Translations under genes and position numbers: made by a program
In this document: one piece after another, positions 13,401 to 18,172 of the stretch
Position numbering within the stretch: the first letter of the stretch is position 1
Layout of the letters: every line of letters begins with the position of its first letter
The notes under the pieces: model-generated
Told to the model about the DNA's origin: nothing
Seen by the model: the letters and a program-made list of their open reading frames with translations, nothing else
The model's database searches: none
NCBI GenBank assembly: GCA_009869945.1
Contig: WIXG01000762.1
Span: 1-22,877 of the forward strand
Source of the DNA: Mesaphorura yosii
Taxonomy: Eukaryota; Arthropoda; Collembola; Poduromorpha; Tullbergiidae
Length of the DNA stretch: 22,877 nt
Direction of reading: 5' to 3'

Positions 13401-15570
13401 TAGTCAGCTTCACGAGGAAGCGAAGGAGTGCCTCCGATGGGGGATTCGCGCGCGCGTCCTTGGACCCGGACCCCGCCCCTTTGTCCATAGTGTGAAGAAT
13501 GGTCCGAATTACGGCAGCACGAAACTGCTGGCGCTCCTCGTCAGGGGGCCACGACTCCTCCTCGGCGACTTGCACTGGCGGCCCGGTGTCACCCGGCCCA
13601 TAATCATATCCAATCCGCCCTGTAAGGATCATGCTGCCCGCCATCCACAATGCTGGGAGGCTTCCGGCAGTGAGGATGGTTCCGACTGTGAGCGCAGTTG
13701 CCTTAGTGACCACTTTCACAACGTCGCTGACGTCGTAGCCGGCTGACGCTGCTTGCAGGGAGATTGGCGTGAAAGCGTGACCCCCGCCATACAGCTCCTC
13801 ATACGCTTCCAGCCACTGCGCGTCCAACCCACCCGGGTGGCTCGCGTGGGCGACGAGGCTCTCGACAATCTCTGCAGCCTGCCTCCGCATCCGGGCCGGA
13901 TACTTCCCGTCGCGATTGGCCACGATTTCGAGCAGCGTGGCGGAGAATTTGAACTTGCCCTCCAGGTCGACGGCTCGCTGCTCGATGACGACATGGCTGG
14001 CGATGTAGTCCAGGCTGGAGGCGCACGTCGCTACCCATGCGGCTCCAGCTGCAGGCTCCAACTGGCTCAAGGACTCTTCGAATGTCTCCTCCAGATTCCC
14101 GTCGTCTTTCATCATGATCTTCCAGATGAAGCGCCTCATCTCCGTGGAGCAGTCCGGAGCCTCCTTGAAGCCACACAGAGTGGCCTGCATCCGGTCGGGG
14201 ATTGCTGGCCGACGCCTGGAGAAGTTTTCGAAGGCTTTGAGCAGATTCAGGCGACAGTTGTCATACGATTTGCCCAGACGTCGGCCGAACAAGTTTTCCG
14301 CCAACGCCGTCACTATGTCGCCGTCCAGATCCTGGAAGGCGCTGATGGCAGCGAAGATTCTCGCGATCCCATTCATCTCGGGCACGCCAACCAGCGTGTT
14401 GGTCAGGTTCACACCAAAGTTCGTCTTCTCCTTCAGCCAGACAATGTCGTCCGCCTTGAGGGGCTCCTTTGCGTCTGCCATGCGGAGGAAATTGCCGATC
14501 TCCCAGCCCGTCGGCTTCCACCAGCTGCGGTCACTCCCACCTTTCGTGCTGAGCAATGGCTCCAGCGTCGCCTCCGTCTGCACATTCTTGGCAGCATTGC
14601 GACCCTGAGCGAGTGCCGCTGACAAGCTGATCGCCTCCAGCTCGGACTTCTCTGATTTATTGTGCTTGACCGAAGTGGCCACGACCTGCTGAGTCTTCAC
14701 CGCGTGGGCCTGTGGCTGGGGGGTAGCAGCGCTCAAGCCCCCACCCAACCCCTGCTGGAATGCTTGGCCACCAAATCCGAATACCGCCGTCGCTGCACTG
14801 CCGCCTGTCTCACCTCGCCCCTTCTTGAGTTTGTCCGATTTGAGCACGCTCAGGATGTCGTCCTGGAGAAGGTCGCCGCCGGTCTGGCGCTTGTTATTGT
14901 CGCGGGCTGCCCAAGCTTCCAAAATCTTCCCGAGTTCGGTTTGGGTTCGGCGGCCAAAGTGGGGCGCCAGTCGCTGCAGTTTGGAATGCAAACCCTCCGT
15001 AAACTCACAGCCAGTGCCCGCCCGCAGCTTGAGCAGTACACATTGACCCACTTCGGGCAGGATGTACTCCTCCGCCTCCTCCGCTGCCTGAACATCTCCA
15101 GCCCCAGCATCCCCCGTCTCAGCACGCGACGTCCCCTCCTCCGTGAACGCCAAGACCAGACTAATACAGTCCGCTAAAGTTGTGAAATCCATGTCATGCT
15201 CCAGAGCGTAACGCAAGATTTGAGCCATCTGGAGGCGCTGTCTTCGGTTCGCGAGAGGATCAGGAAGTCGTGGGAGGAGATGAGCCAAGAAGGAGCGAGG
15301 GAGTCCATGCTTCTTCGCGACGTACTTGAGGATGTCGAGGGCGGTGAACTCAAACTGCGAGGGCGGGAGCATCGGGCCACTGCGGCGGACAGCGCCTCCG
15401 CCCTCGCCCTCGCCCTGGAGGATGTCGATTTGTCCCTCCGCCAGCGCGACTCGCGCCCGCACGAAGCATTCCTCCACGGCCGCCCGCACGGACTCAGAGT
15501 CGGCGGGCGTCGTCGGTGTGAAGTGGTGGAGGTCGAAGAGGGCTCGCAACTCTTCTTGGAAACTCGGCAT
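1420..15570 (-). CDS. Giant intronless SecA-motor protein (4,716 aa)
   Basis: One open frame of 4,716 codons starts at the ATG at 15570 and stops at TGA 1422-1420. The start is the first ATG after an in-frame TGA at 15597-15595 and has A at -3. Order of parts: helical, HEAT/ARM-like sequence (about 1-2500) with a hydrophobic Ala/Gly segment (about 612-655) and a 23-aa acidic repeat (957-1048); a SecA motor (about 2555-3120); a TPR-like stretch (about 3305-3345); a second hydrophobic segment (about 3842-3897); a region with His4377 and Cys4399; and an acidic tail with 13-aa repeats. Bacterial SecA is about 800-900 aa and drives proteins through SecYEG. No signal peptide is evident, and no SecYEG partner is encoded in this window. 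The motor assignment is firm. The role in the cell is unknown: ATP-driven translocation, membrane remodelling and effector-like activity are all open. Bacterial origin by gene transfer is inferred from the motor, the lack of introns and the GC contrast. Confidence 0.95.
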   Translation of the reverse strand: MPSFQEELRALFDLHHFTPTTPADSESVRAAVEECFVRARVALAEGQIDILQGEGEGGGAVRRSGPMLPPSQFEFTALDILKYVAKKHGLPRSFLAHLLPRLPDPLANRRQRLQMAQILRYALEHDMDFTTLADCISLVLAFTEEGTSRAETGDAGAGDVQAAEEAEEYILPEVGQCVLLKLRAGTGCEFTEGLHSKLQRLAPHFGRRTQTELGKILEAWAARDNNKRQTGGDLLQDDILSVLKSDKLKKGRGETGGSAATAVFGFGGQAFQQGLGGGLSAATPQPQAHAVKTQQVVATSVKHNKSEKSELEAISLSAALAQGRNAAKNVQTEATLEPLLSTKGGSDRSWWKPTGWEIGNFLRMADAKEPLKADDIVWLKEKTNFGVNLTNTLVGVPEMNGIARIFAAISAFQDLDGDIVTALAENLFGRRLGKSYDNCRLNLLKAFENFSRRRPAIPDRMQATLCGFKEAPDCSTEMRRFIWKIMMKDDGNLEETFEESLSQLEPAAGAAWVATCASSLDYIASHVVIEQRAVDLEGKFKFSATLLEIVANRDGKYPARMRRQAAEIVESLVAHASHPGGLDAQWLEAYEELYGGGHAFTPISLQAASAGYDVSDVVKVVTKATALTVGTILTAGSLPALWMAGSMILTGRIGYDYGPGDTGPPVQVAEEESWPPDEERQQFRAAVIRTILHTMDKGAGSGSKDARANPPSEALLRFLVKLTTLDEDPRLEAYIVITLGNLVVRGQGKIRIPDPERLAHRLARADAVDRQGLVYLGTEEEESPSEEQQGESGGGGKRKGSGAGGVRGLIAQARECALKKWQEKTAGSSAPGEATRKPAAEEGLEYLSHFVSNILLKSVPPDADGGSGASSLPAGALYDETTFEYIFEAVRDRERDKNTRITCAECLFQASAYAHQCLGLPRLDSLRHLTMDTVPDVSVFMTVVFCQQLWIHFGPGDELEAAGHSGSNSERDDDEVGSEDELEPTGHSGSDSESEEDEVGSGDESETSGHSESNSTDESDEVGSSDESESAGHSGSKTAHEGDECGCRCGGEGVLPDEDFRWLVKLYDHDGSLLTLGERDFAKYVNTPILEVLWSQAGRVSSFPDDVFQLFTQVIRTGSLQLQEGELATSGATDSIALCIQTLLAHYTPGTVGVGGTHARTPLPVYCLQTVEILFQCLSPSAGLLHPQVLQLLRIALVEFGLHVAEATVGHVYNNFVGYETLTEATSHAFGFLLEVFLLQGLPQHMFEVVDMEFMAVRLATCLARLGEPEASPDVAHHLLKDWIPLPAPGDGLDVELLVVKTMTSFIAYGRPLSRLGFWLARRGFALDMGWEPVLRCLLSAVENEQNLPTGLVADVLSRFQTGSEAKNRDRNLAILSLTLSLVAHHQKLPSPFVELILEEFCGSQGNGVRHLGEEPIYDNIFALVVKLCEEQGATESMCSARVIGRLCDLWRNSSSSSVPGGNGPKQHLPVASDKHGKDSGEGESAAETWATPAGFPKTKFEYAAFIRLLRSVMRVKRTAGFWKRTRRNRHRLQVLSALKAVASSATGTKPQISAKEGGCTTFTLMRPIFLEAVQDPNRQIASTGLHGLLSLSPDLLQAADFNILLGVACETRPARGTSQEDRNIIQTFLHKNLERLPADLRARFKFLADVRAASSSHDRQRLLQTLEAAGDHLLALALDEGEDLQGGLAALLQQGGAVHAHARVLRLLRRLPPDSKSKMSTRLVESIAFMVAENATVTNSSSCSDDDEEASASDLKKTSKLLIVELLDAKAPLSSTFMSYLALNPDYIQFASQLQGERHVEGQGGSLEFKIGVQRFLSQCARAGVAVAGGRDGHEGVAVAQFLANMLATPIASMNLGYELFMKFLELVPLPLLQSSSAFANLLVTNCLQIQPASRTRLLSGVHVKKFADVIEKALLKQRLLLSLFLPEGGEEVRLHPSVLVAYGFMLKEGVSTRGSIPPCLRGLAQLCQECSDPAANVTEEKWVEMRMLVTTTALECFFEAAKLGPSKLATESPKNFPLEVVHVVLDLFGTPALLPRHRDLCFKVLTRLDFDAVLVAGGRGNEMLEKAKACVQQIITRSAAFGVELVKHAGGGAVAPTGAEEEQRFAKELVGCLYGLRAWDVRSLKGQPACRWRQCLVFSDFLATFATCRDEEIRLVLLLNGMYKQHGPDAMEELCRHLTHRFSTSSPGAAPPKFSTILSIMADLPLEESLHVFWKCAASPVGELVRELEDSWVVQVLQHKLQTPVGNEMLRVLQRQFTDAVGGDLTGFGFQQLLLTKLGPLADTGQYVGLVHALAAHRPSISTPATLEVKNAIVTELEEAPDGSLSAAALQALVETQILVSLCPANSKLHPAAPIQRLLLHQRIPFDVLHELLSLVKRRHVSGKPNDFDQIVGHVLSQAGKYSVTPDVFSELVGAIKSSDSVLHPPDCIRTCGDILNQFAFTGGHGGLKDVATVLGEFCALNAESGGGGQIGVDEELESLRMFVVKIQLAEVKSRMTVEGKPICEWSEREVRRWAAAVAMTNANANGGSGSETGAHAELDFEECLMVARQAVYLTCGYVLTHVQLLAIVQGLQSMHSTKGQLLQVSTGSGKSTIVAVIAALTCLKSARSVDVYTSSGVLAERDAKEWRGFYELFRLTVDHNGDRARDYVTGPKACYTKRVVYGECAQFQFDYLRDKYSALGTLAGRGCDFAIVDEVDSMFIDDGSKLARLSSTLPGMDLLHPLYHLIWDRLHFMKSHLFRVFDQMYYMEGQTQVQVQAQHTPEEPVGLQSAPTPVVSYTFADSAGELLTIANVIAYIVEGGDLKGARIHPVTTLEEFVSDHLQKYTRALISTDPVPGFSPGGPPTLKLPRWLLEYALAQIPAWVRSALTSLLYQENVHYVVDEGVVKPVDYATTGVVQSCTNWSNGLHQFLQLKHGLRLSSESVTTNFMSNTAMFKKYGPRLVGFTGTLGSEACRHVLQGVYNMNLFIIPETHHKKWLRFPDHVADSEGEWFREILVGTLEEVSKRRGVLVICQTIKDAELVTSALSHFKHVRVKSYTKNAEDQEKAIERILPGDVFVATNLAGRGTDIKASDIERYGGLHVILTFLPSSLRVEEQAFGRTSRQGKTGTGQLIIRMGVESEGEEAAGHGAAGVTVTALAGALTAERDAKEARTLEHFQANELVLIRTKDGLFDQFCELYRQVRAEVHARRLTLYGAVKDVTSALCSIAVTGQLPPAPLPPTPDEVIIMQAVEQRWAILLHEMDTVSVPADRTQAQALSRYTSLKNSVLKDLGTDSGTGVGALLRDSGRGNAFYFTQLGNYEYSMDSKYCARMEAAASHYREAIEMEPEFAAGARVGLAYALLTGERAILFADTHSAEEYKELALDQLRLAEPLLAGEMALITVTQSLLQRFGSAGPTLNSDLFKQSTEKANLLGSYLKNVQANAAVVERSLRRVTCLGVLSGVNEKKVAGERTMSRKAWNVRTFKDALMRTEERTIPWRTYESYELTFADLTCFKDGNKVQDQAVNTIKVMDTFKWKLRRQTKESFMVTCPNAADLHKVLNKLGGGGSSGVAVTDLDMNLELCNLDLEVLTGGEKLDELAGLKPSRFTLQVSSASEASRQQLLKFALSLRVAVAELKIRARVEEVVEGDGDNAEGQCRVVWEFDPEQSSLEEGVAELQNLFSDSDPDCPACSLCLLIETENVAVLGDVVAKLLEATVPELRTSLTLHTIRPPHEPEQKSGQGQENGNEGNDQTERKESPPDAVRAALSGFNAAELRLGNLSPDTACTIIRKLRDVGTDFSLTCSGLDLSAAQHLLQKADLAQETIQTSKYKELLGLYMADCLPLQELRDLGARGVCLMVTFNERQFVPWISICTVVGLAALQAGAGVVLIWTGFGATVGMGLITESMADLVLAQRIYTTRHFTWAEYGTQKAVSLAISCVSMGLSALKDGAKGATLVGQSAATEVAEQVAGNAIMSAGQKTANQVVSHAGKNLSSLAYKKLGVSLAETGGRIALKTLLDGVTDFAFDQMRDAIVENVSKEVRLHFHQEEFEALLGFYYALDPTLQDLRLRVLGVVGETLNPKASKWLSLWNSVGAPLSNGILASPQFLGSVASRATLAYGIISGVRQIATVVDKVCSEVHAQLSRQKPSVEKILQTHARLSSESARAIASQISFVPRSPECQSDFLVRALPPASEFPDASDRTSVKDLYKGLAERQAGFKARKHTGLSQLLRVVVDMLVNHIIQIGNSHLVSPISSQLVGSLVAKISAELQDRFICNAAEDGRDQPGGPRTVAGQIRANEKDMTVAWQRRAIVAKAMRDVEAGGEGAAPSPVVASVANGALNGAPANMAIMFSLATQNGLNIKIVAPDYAPTEQDKAEGVPLVVFEKGTGGGVGHYSLMDPATGGRVTVQGSGGMDCGYDVIAYLTGGAKTSAELRNDAYTEIHDSPAKFEEIQSVADWLVERHPSEANEALLVGGREEKWKDTGYPWAFNPGEEDLHAELQADDEEVKDRVEQGPTPRDGPGAVYAFEVPNGLDGDQAGGVSSSGPEAERDTGAASSGPEVEQDTGAASSGLEGERDAGVPLTKIGRTAREPPSKRPKELETKNRETYVDVGITPVATDHKTVENVAHKMLAYAHEPRERRPDGTLPAGGNETFREDRAQIDAMIKRAVVLVEAEAAPTPAQAEALRDEHDFQNLVGQVHMRYQTGDEYFPSDDLPSDAYTPFVDSEDSTETN
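1884..2000 (-). repeat. Three 39-bp tandem repeats near the C-terminus (13-aa unit)
   Basis: The anchor cccctg(c/t)atcc recurs at 1884, 1923 and 1962, a 39-bp period. On the coding strand the unit reads roughly SSG-x-E-x-E-(R/Q)-D-(T/A)-G-(A/V). It lies in the acidic, probably disordered tail of the giant protein, after the His/Cys region. Copies are nearly identical, so copy number may vary between individuals. Confidence 0.88.
2220..2670 (-). other. C-terminal region with His/Cys motifs, possibly cysteine-peptidase-like
   Basis: About residues 4301-4450. A predicted beta-rich stretch (NIKIVAPDY, then PLVVFEKG) leads to VGHYSLMDP with His4377. After 21 residues comes GMDCGYDVIAYL with Cys4399. 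The HY and DC-x-(Y/F)-x-(V/A)-(I/L)-A elements resemble those of OTU-type cysteine peptidases, but there Cys normally comes first and His last. If real, this would be a permuted arrangement; it could equally be a chance likeness. No domain is claimed. Confidence 0.25.
3880..4045 (-). other. Hydrophobic Gly-rich segment, about residues 3842-3897 of the giant protein
   Basis: Contains WISICTVVGLAALQAGAGVV and then a Gly-rich run up to GMGLITESMADL, followed by a long Ala/Ser/Gly region. The pattern resembles a hydrophobic hairpin of the kind that inserts into membranes. Two such segments, one on each side of the SecA motor, could let the protein attach to or cross a bilayer. That function is inference only. 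Confidence 0.5.
6210..7905 (-). other. SecA DEAD motor domain within the giant protein
   Basis: About residues 2555-3120. Walker A is TGSGKST with Lys2593, where bacterial SecA usually has TGEGKT. The stretch ending FDYLRDKY (about 2660-2677) matches the SecA FDYLRDN motif. Walker B is DEVD (Asp2696-Asp2699) inside the SecA-type run VDEVDSMFID. Residues about 2877-2970 hold the SecA-specific order: VVKPVDYATTG, then WSNGLHQFLQLKHG, then GFTGTLGSEA, corresponding to the SecA elements DxxTGR, WSxGLHQAxExKEG and GMTGTA. The second motor lobe has ATNLAGRGTDIK (GRGTD at 3066-3070) and FGRTSRQGKTG (3101-3110), equivalent to GRGTDI and the arginine-finger motif GRAGRQG. A region between the lobes (about 2740-2900) would hold the preprotein cross-linking domain but is diverged. 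All catalytic positions I know for SecA appear kept, so ATPase activity is likely. The SecA C-terminal zinc motif was not seen. Confidence 0.95.
12427..12702 (-). repeat. Four 69-bp tandem repeats encoding a 23-aa acidic unit
   Basis: The anchor gtgtccag recurs at 12472, 12541, 12610 and 12679, exactly 69 bp apart, so the array stays in frame. It encodes residues 957-1048 of the giant protein. Each unit follows the pattern DE-[LS]-E-x-x-GHS-x-S, then acidic/serine residues, then DE-[VC]-G. The units have diverged from one another. The last runs into a Cys cluster (ECGCRCGG) that could bind metal. This looks like an expanding disordered acidic linker between helical regions. Confidence 0.92.
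13600..13734 (-). other. Hydrophobic Ala/Gly/Thr segment, about residues 612-655 of the giant protein
   Basis: A run of about 40 residues rich in Ala, Gly, Val, Leu and Thr (containing TVGTILTAGSLPALWMAG) with no acidic residues at its core. It is long enough for one or two membrane passes. It is isolated within otherwise soluble-looking helical sequence, so it may be a membrane-insertion segment rather than a normal anchor. Inferred by eye, without a hydropathy calculation. Confidence 0.5.
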
Positions 15571-16950
15571 CTTTGAAATTGTTCGTCGTAGTGGTCACGC
15601 CACAGATTTACAGTCACCACAGTCAATGCGAAAGTGAAATTGGGAAATTGGGCATTGGCGGTGTGGGTGGCGACTTGAAGCACTTGAAATTCCGGGGAAT
15701 TTATCCCCCACTTAATTGTTCTGTTCACGTTTCAGTGGCGTGATGTGAATGGTGGCCCAATTTTTGTCGCGATACTTGAGATGGAATTGCAAACTGAGTT
15801 TCAGCTCCAGCGTCTCACGCTCACCTTCACACAACACAACTTATCACAACAAGAGTGAGATTGTCTGTTTTTGTATTTATCAGCGAATCAGTTCTCAGGA
15901 ACTGCGACACCTGACCTTAATTCCAACATCCGCTCTAACGTTCCTGCCCTCGCTCCACTTGATTAGATAAGGTTCTTGAAATTCTTTTGCGAACGATACA
16001 TGCAGCATGTACGTGTGAAATGAAATGTGTTTGAGATGGGACACTTGCAATGAAAAGTGCAAACTAGCTTCCAGTCGGCAGTGTCGCCAAATCTTAGATA
16101 AAGGAAGCAAGCAGCCACCACGAATCAAGATGCCCTTGACAGCCCCAGAGTGCTTCGCTGTCAATGGGATATTGAGCAGGCTCCGTCCGCTGCTGTAAGT
16201 GCGACCAACACATCCTCAAAATAAACGTCTTTAATGTATAACAAATTCATGGGCGGGACAGGCCGGGCCGTGTGAGGTACATTCCTCTGAGATGCCGATG
16301 CGAAGTGCTGTACTCTGTCTGGTTGCCTTGTGGTTTGTGGGACAGAGATAGGATGAGTGTGAGAATTATGTGCCAAACGCACATGACACTGTTTATATTA
16401 TACCCGACGGTTAGAGATGAACAGGCTGTGCAAAGAGACGAAGAGAGGAGCCAAACCCAAAGAGTCAAGTTGAAGGTTAACTGAGCCATTACCATAAATC
16501 TGTCAACAGACTACAAGTAGTGAGTTACGTAATCAACCTCTACACTCCCGATGTGCGGTGTGCTAGTGTGCAAAAATTCGCAGTTCCATCGCCAGGCTGA
16601 ACTTGCAAGCCTCTGGATTGGCGTTGGGACCGAAGCTTGGCCCCACTTTCTAACAATCAGCCTGCAAAAGAATGTTTCGCAGAATTGATGACCGGCGGTA
16701 TGGAGAAGCGAAGGGATTACGGATTACTAATTAAGGAGGAATTACTAAGAAATATACTGTAGCATCTTCGTTCAGGCTTTGATACAGCATCTGCTATGGC
16801 TCGGAACTTCTATGGAAGCGAGGACATGGTGCTCTCAGGAGCAGAAAGAAGAAGTTATGGGATGGGGAGTCCGCGTTCGCTGTTTTGCACGACACACACT
16901 TTGAAACTGAGGTATCCGCGCACGTCGCGGACATAGGAAAGGACTCGTGA
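15571..16950. other. Upstream region of the giant gene; no gene recognised
   Basis: No conserved coding sequence is seen. On the minus strand an arthropod-type initiator TCAGTT sits at 15797-15792, about 225 bp before the giant gene's ATG; there is no convincing TATA box, so the promoter call is weak. A minus-strand frame at 16495-16247 begins with a hydrophobic, signal-peptide-like run but shows nothing further. A 47-codon plus frame from about 16795 lies before the possible channel exon and could be a leading exon. Base composition is clearly more AT-rich than the giant gene. Confidence 0.4.
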
Positions 16951-17055
16951 ACCCTCTCGTCCAGTCCCACGAAGGTCTACACTAGACTCTCAAATTGTTG
17001 CTGGTTGGCTCTCTGTCCTCTTGTTTCGGAACTAATGAAGCGCCGAAGCTAGTGA

Positions 17056-17259
17056 GTGACCCATACCCAGGATTCCAGTTCCAGTTCGCATTCTTACTCG
17101 CCCCGCCATCGCAGTGTCTCTCGATTCTCAACAGCTTTCGATTGGTGGCTCCGGTTTATTTTTCTTGGCGCCGCCTTCTTCCTCGCCGCTGTTCTGTATG
17201 TAGAATTCATGAGTACTTGGATGACCAGTGAGCAGACAGGCAAGGTGACTTCGCTCTAG
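17056..17259 (+). CDS. Possible first-membrane-segment exon of a DEG/ENaC (pickpocket-type) channel
   Basis: An open stretch without its own ATG. A Ser-rich start is followed by FSTAFDWWLRFIFL, a membrane segment and YVEFMSTWMTSEQTGKVTSL. The order (aromatic/basic cap, one TM, then Y-x-x-x-x-x-W and a T-x-x-x-x-V tail) resembles the N-terminal TM1 region of DEG/ENaC sodium channels. A possible donor AAG|GTGACT occurs just before the TAG, so it may be an internal exon. No extracellular cysteine-rich domain or second TM was found nearby, so it is partial. A generic single-pass protein is the main alternative. Confidence 0.3.
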   Translation: MTHTQDSSSSSHSYSPRHRSVSRFSTAFDWWLRFIFLGAAFFLAAVLYVEFMSTWMTSEQTGKVTSL

Positions 17260-17360
17260 GATTGCTTTATCATAGCAAAATTGTTGATTCGTCCGACTCA
17301 TGGAGGGACGTCGCGTCGCATCCCGGTGAAAACCAACCGTCGTCTAGCCGCCACCCATTC

Positions 17361-17857
17361 TCAAAATTTAACGTAGCTCGTCCGATGCAGTACCTCGTGT
17401 ACCATGAACACCAATTTGGTCAGACGCTTGAATTTTCGCGCGTAGTTCTCCAGATCGCCTAATTTCGCCCCGGGAAACGTCTGCCTGGTCTTCAGGATGA
17501 GGGTCTTGATCCCCGGGAAGAGGGTGGGGAGGGACGCCAGGAGCTGCTTCAGCTGTGTGAAAGTAGGGTGATCCTTCTTCGTGGAGCTCCAGCATTCGAG
17601 CATCGTCTTGTATCTAAATCGGGAAACCAAATTTGTACATTGCCAGACGGATGCGAAGGTAAGGTTAGGCGTAGGTTTAAGAAGGCAAGGATGCTTACAC
17701 GAGCTCAGTCGCACGCTCAGGCTTGGGCCACCTGAGTCCGGCTCGCAGCTGGATCACGAAATCCAACCTCCAACCTATGCAAGGATAAGGCACCTCGCCC
17801 AGCGTACAGCTCCCACAGAGTGACTCCATAGGCCCAAATGCCCGACTTGGTCGAGAA
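17361..17857 (-). pseudogene. Receptor-type tyrosine kinase, C-terminal fragment with a frameshift
   Basis: Reading down from 17857: FSTKSGIWAYGVTLWELYA (kinase subdomain IX), then GEVPYP, a stretch ending GLRWPKPERATEL, and YKTMLECW with DHPTFTQLKQLL (subdomains X-XI). An 85-nt intron (17698-17614, GTAAGC...TTTAG) joins the last two parts in correct phase. Two defects are seen. The invariant Asp of the S-D-x-W motif is Gly (codon 17842-17840). One extra base in the GGG run at 17800-17798 shifts the frame between LYA and GEVPYP. The ATP-binding lobe and catalytic loop are absent upstream; a signal-peptide exon lies there instead. It is a dead 3' copy, or an intact gene only if the frameshift is a sequencing error and upstream exons lie elsewhere. 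Confidence 0.75.
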
Positions 17858-17892
17858 ATGCATAACCAGTGTTACCATGGCTCCCAACTCAC

Positions 17893-18087
17893 CACGCAAT
17901 TGGCTATGTCGGCGTAGTAAGTCCTCCCGTCGACGGTACCTACGGGTTCGAGTTGGCGGTGCATGAGTTGATCACGAGGGAATGCCACCGCAACGCGCTT
18001 AGTTTCTTCTTTCACCACCGGTGTGGCTCTGGCGAGCCCGGCGAAGGCACAGGCGACAACGATGAGGAGGATGGCGTGGGCATTCAT
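17893..18087 (-). CDS. First exon of a secreted protein, possibly C-type-lectin-like
   Basis: ATG at 18087 begins a classic signal peptide (residues 1-21, hydrophobic ILLIVVACAFAGLA, likely cut after ARA). A short linker follows, then LEPVGTVDGRTYYADIAN, which resembles the start of C-type lectin domains (G-x-x-x-G-x-x-Y-Y, then the AN-x-x-W region). The exon is 65 codons and ends at a strong donor GTGAGT (17892-17887), phase 0. No second lectin exon is visible; the kinase fragment begins only 35 nt beyond the donor, so the gene seems cut off there. A TATA box and initiator lie upstream. The secreted nature is well supported, the lectin label less so. Confidence 0.5.
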
Positions 18088-18135
18088 GGCGGATTTAGAA
18101 TCGTGCTAGATGGCTCCTGGTCGTTGCTTCATTCT

Positions 18136-18172
18136 GTCTGAATTCAATTGTGCCAGGTTCGGAGTTTAAATA
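18136..18172 (-). promoter_or_regulatory. TATA box and initiator for the secreted-protein exon
   Basis: On the minus strand TATTTAAA (18172-18165) lies 26-33 bp before an arthropod-like initiator TCAGAC whose A is at 18139. This predicts a 5' UTR of about 52 nt before the ATG at 18087. Spacing fits a focused core promoter. Confidence 0.45.

Noticed and set aside
1420..15570. Many plus-strand and other-frame ORFs of 60-289 codons across this span
   Set aside because: They lie opposite or within the giant frame, have low-complexity Arg/Pro/Ser-rich products and arise from its high GC content. None carries a recognisable domain.
1420..15570. Bacterial contamination or symbiont contig as the source of the SecA gene
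   Set aside because: The flanks carry spliced eukaryotic genes, animal receptor families and an arthropod-type transposon on the same sequence, and no bacterial neighbours or Shine-Dalgarno site are seen. A misjoined assembly cannot be fully excluded.
16247..16495. Minus-strand 82-codon ORF with a signal-peptide-like start
   Set aside because: A hydrophobic start alone is weak; there is no conserved domain, splice context or promoter to support it.
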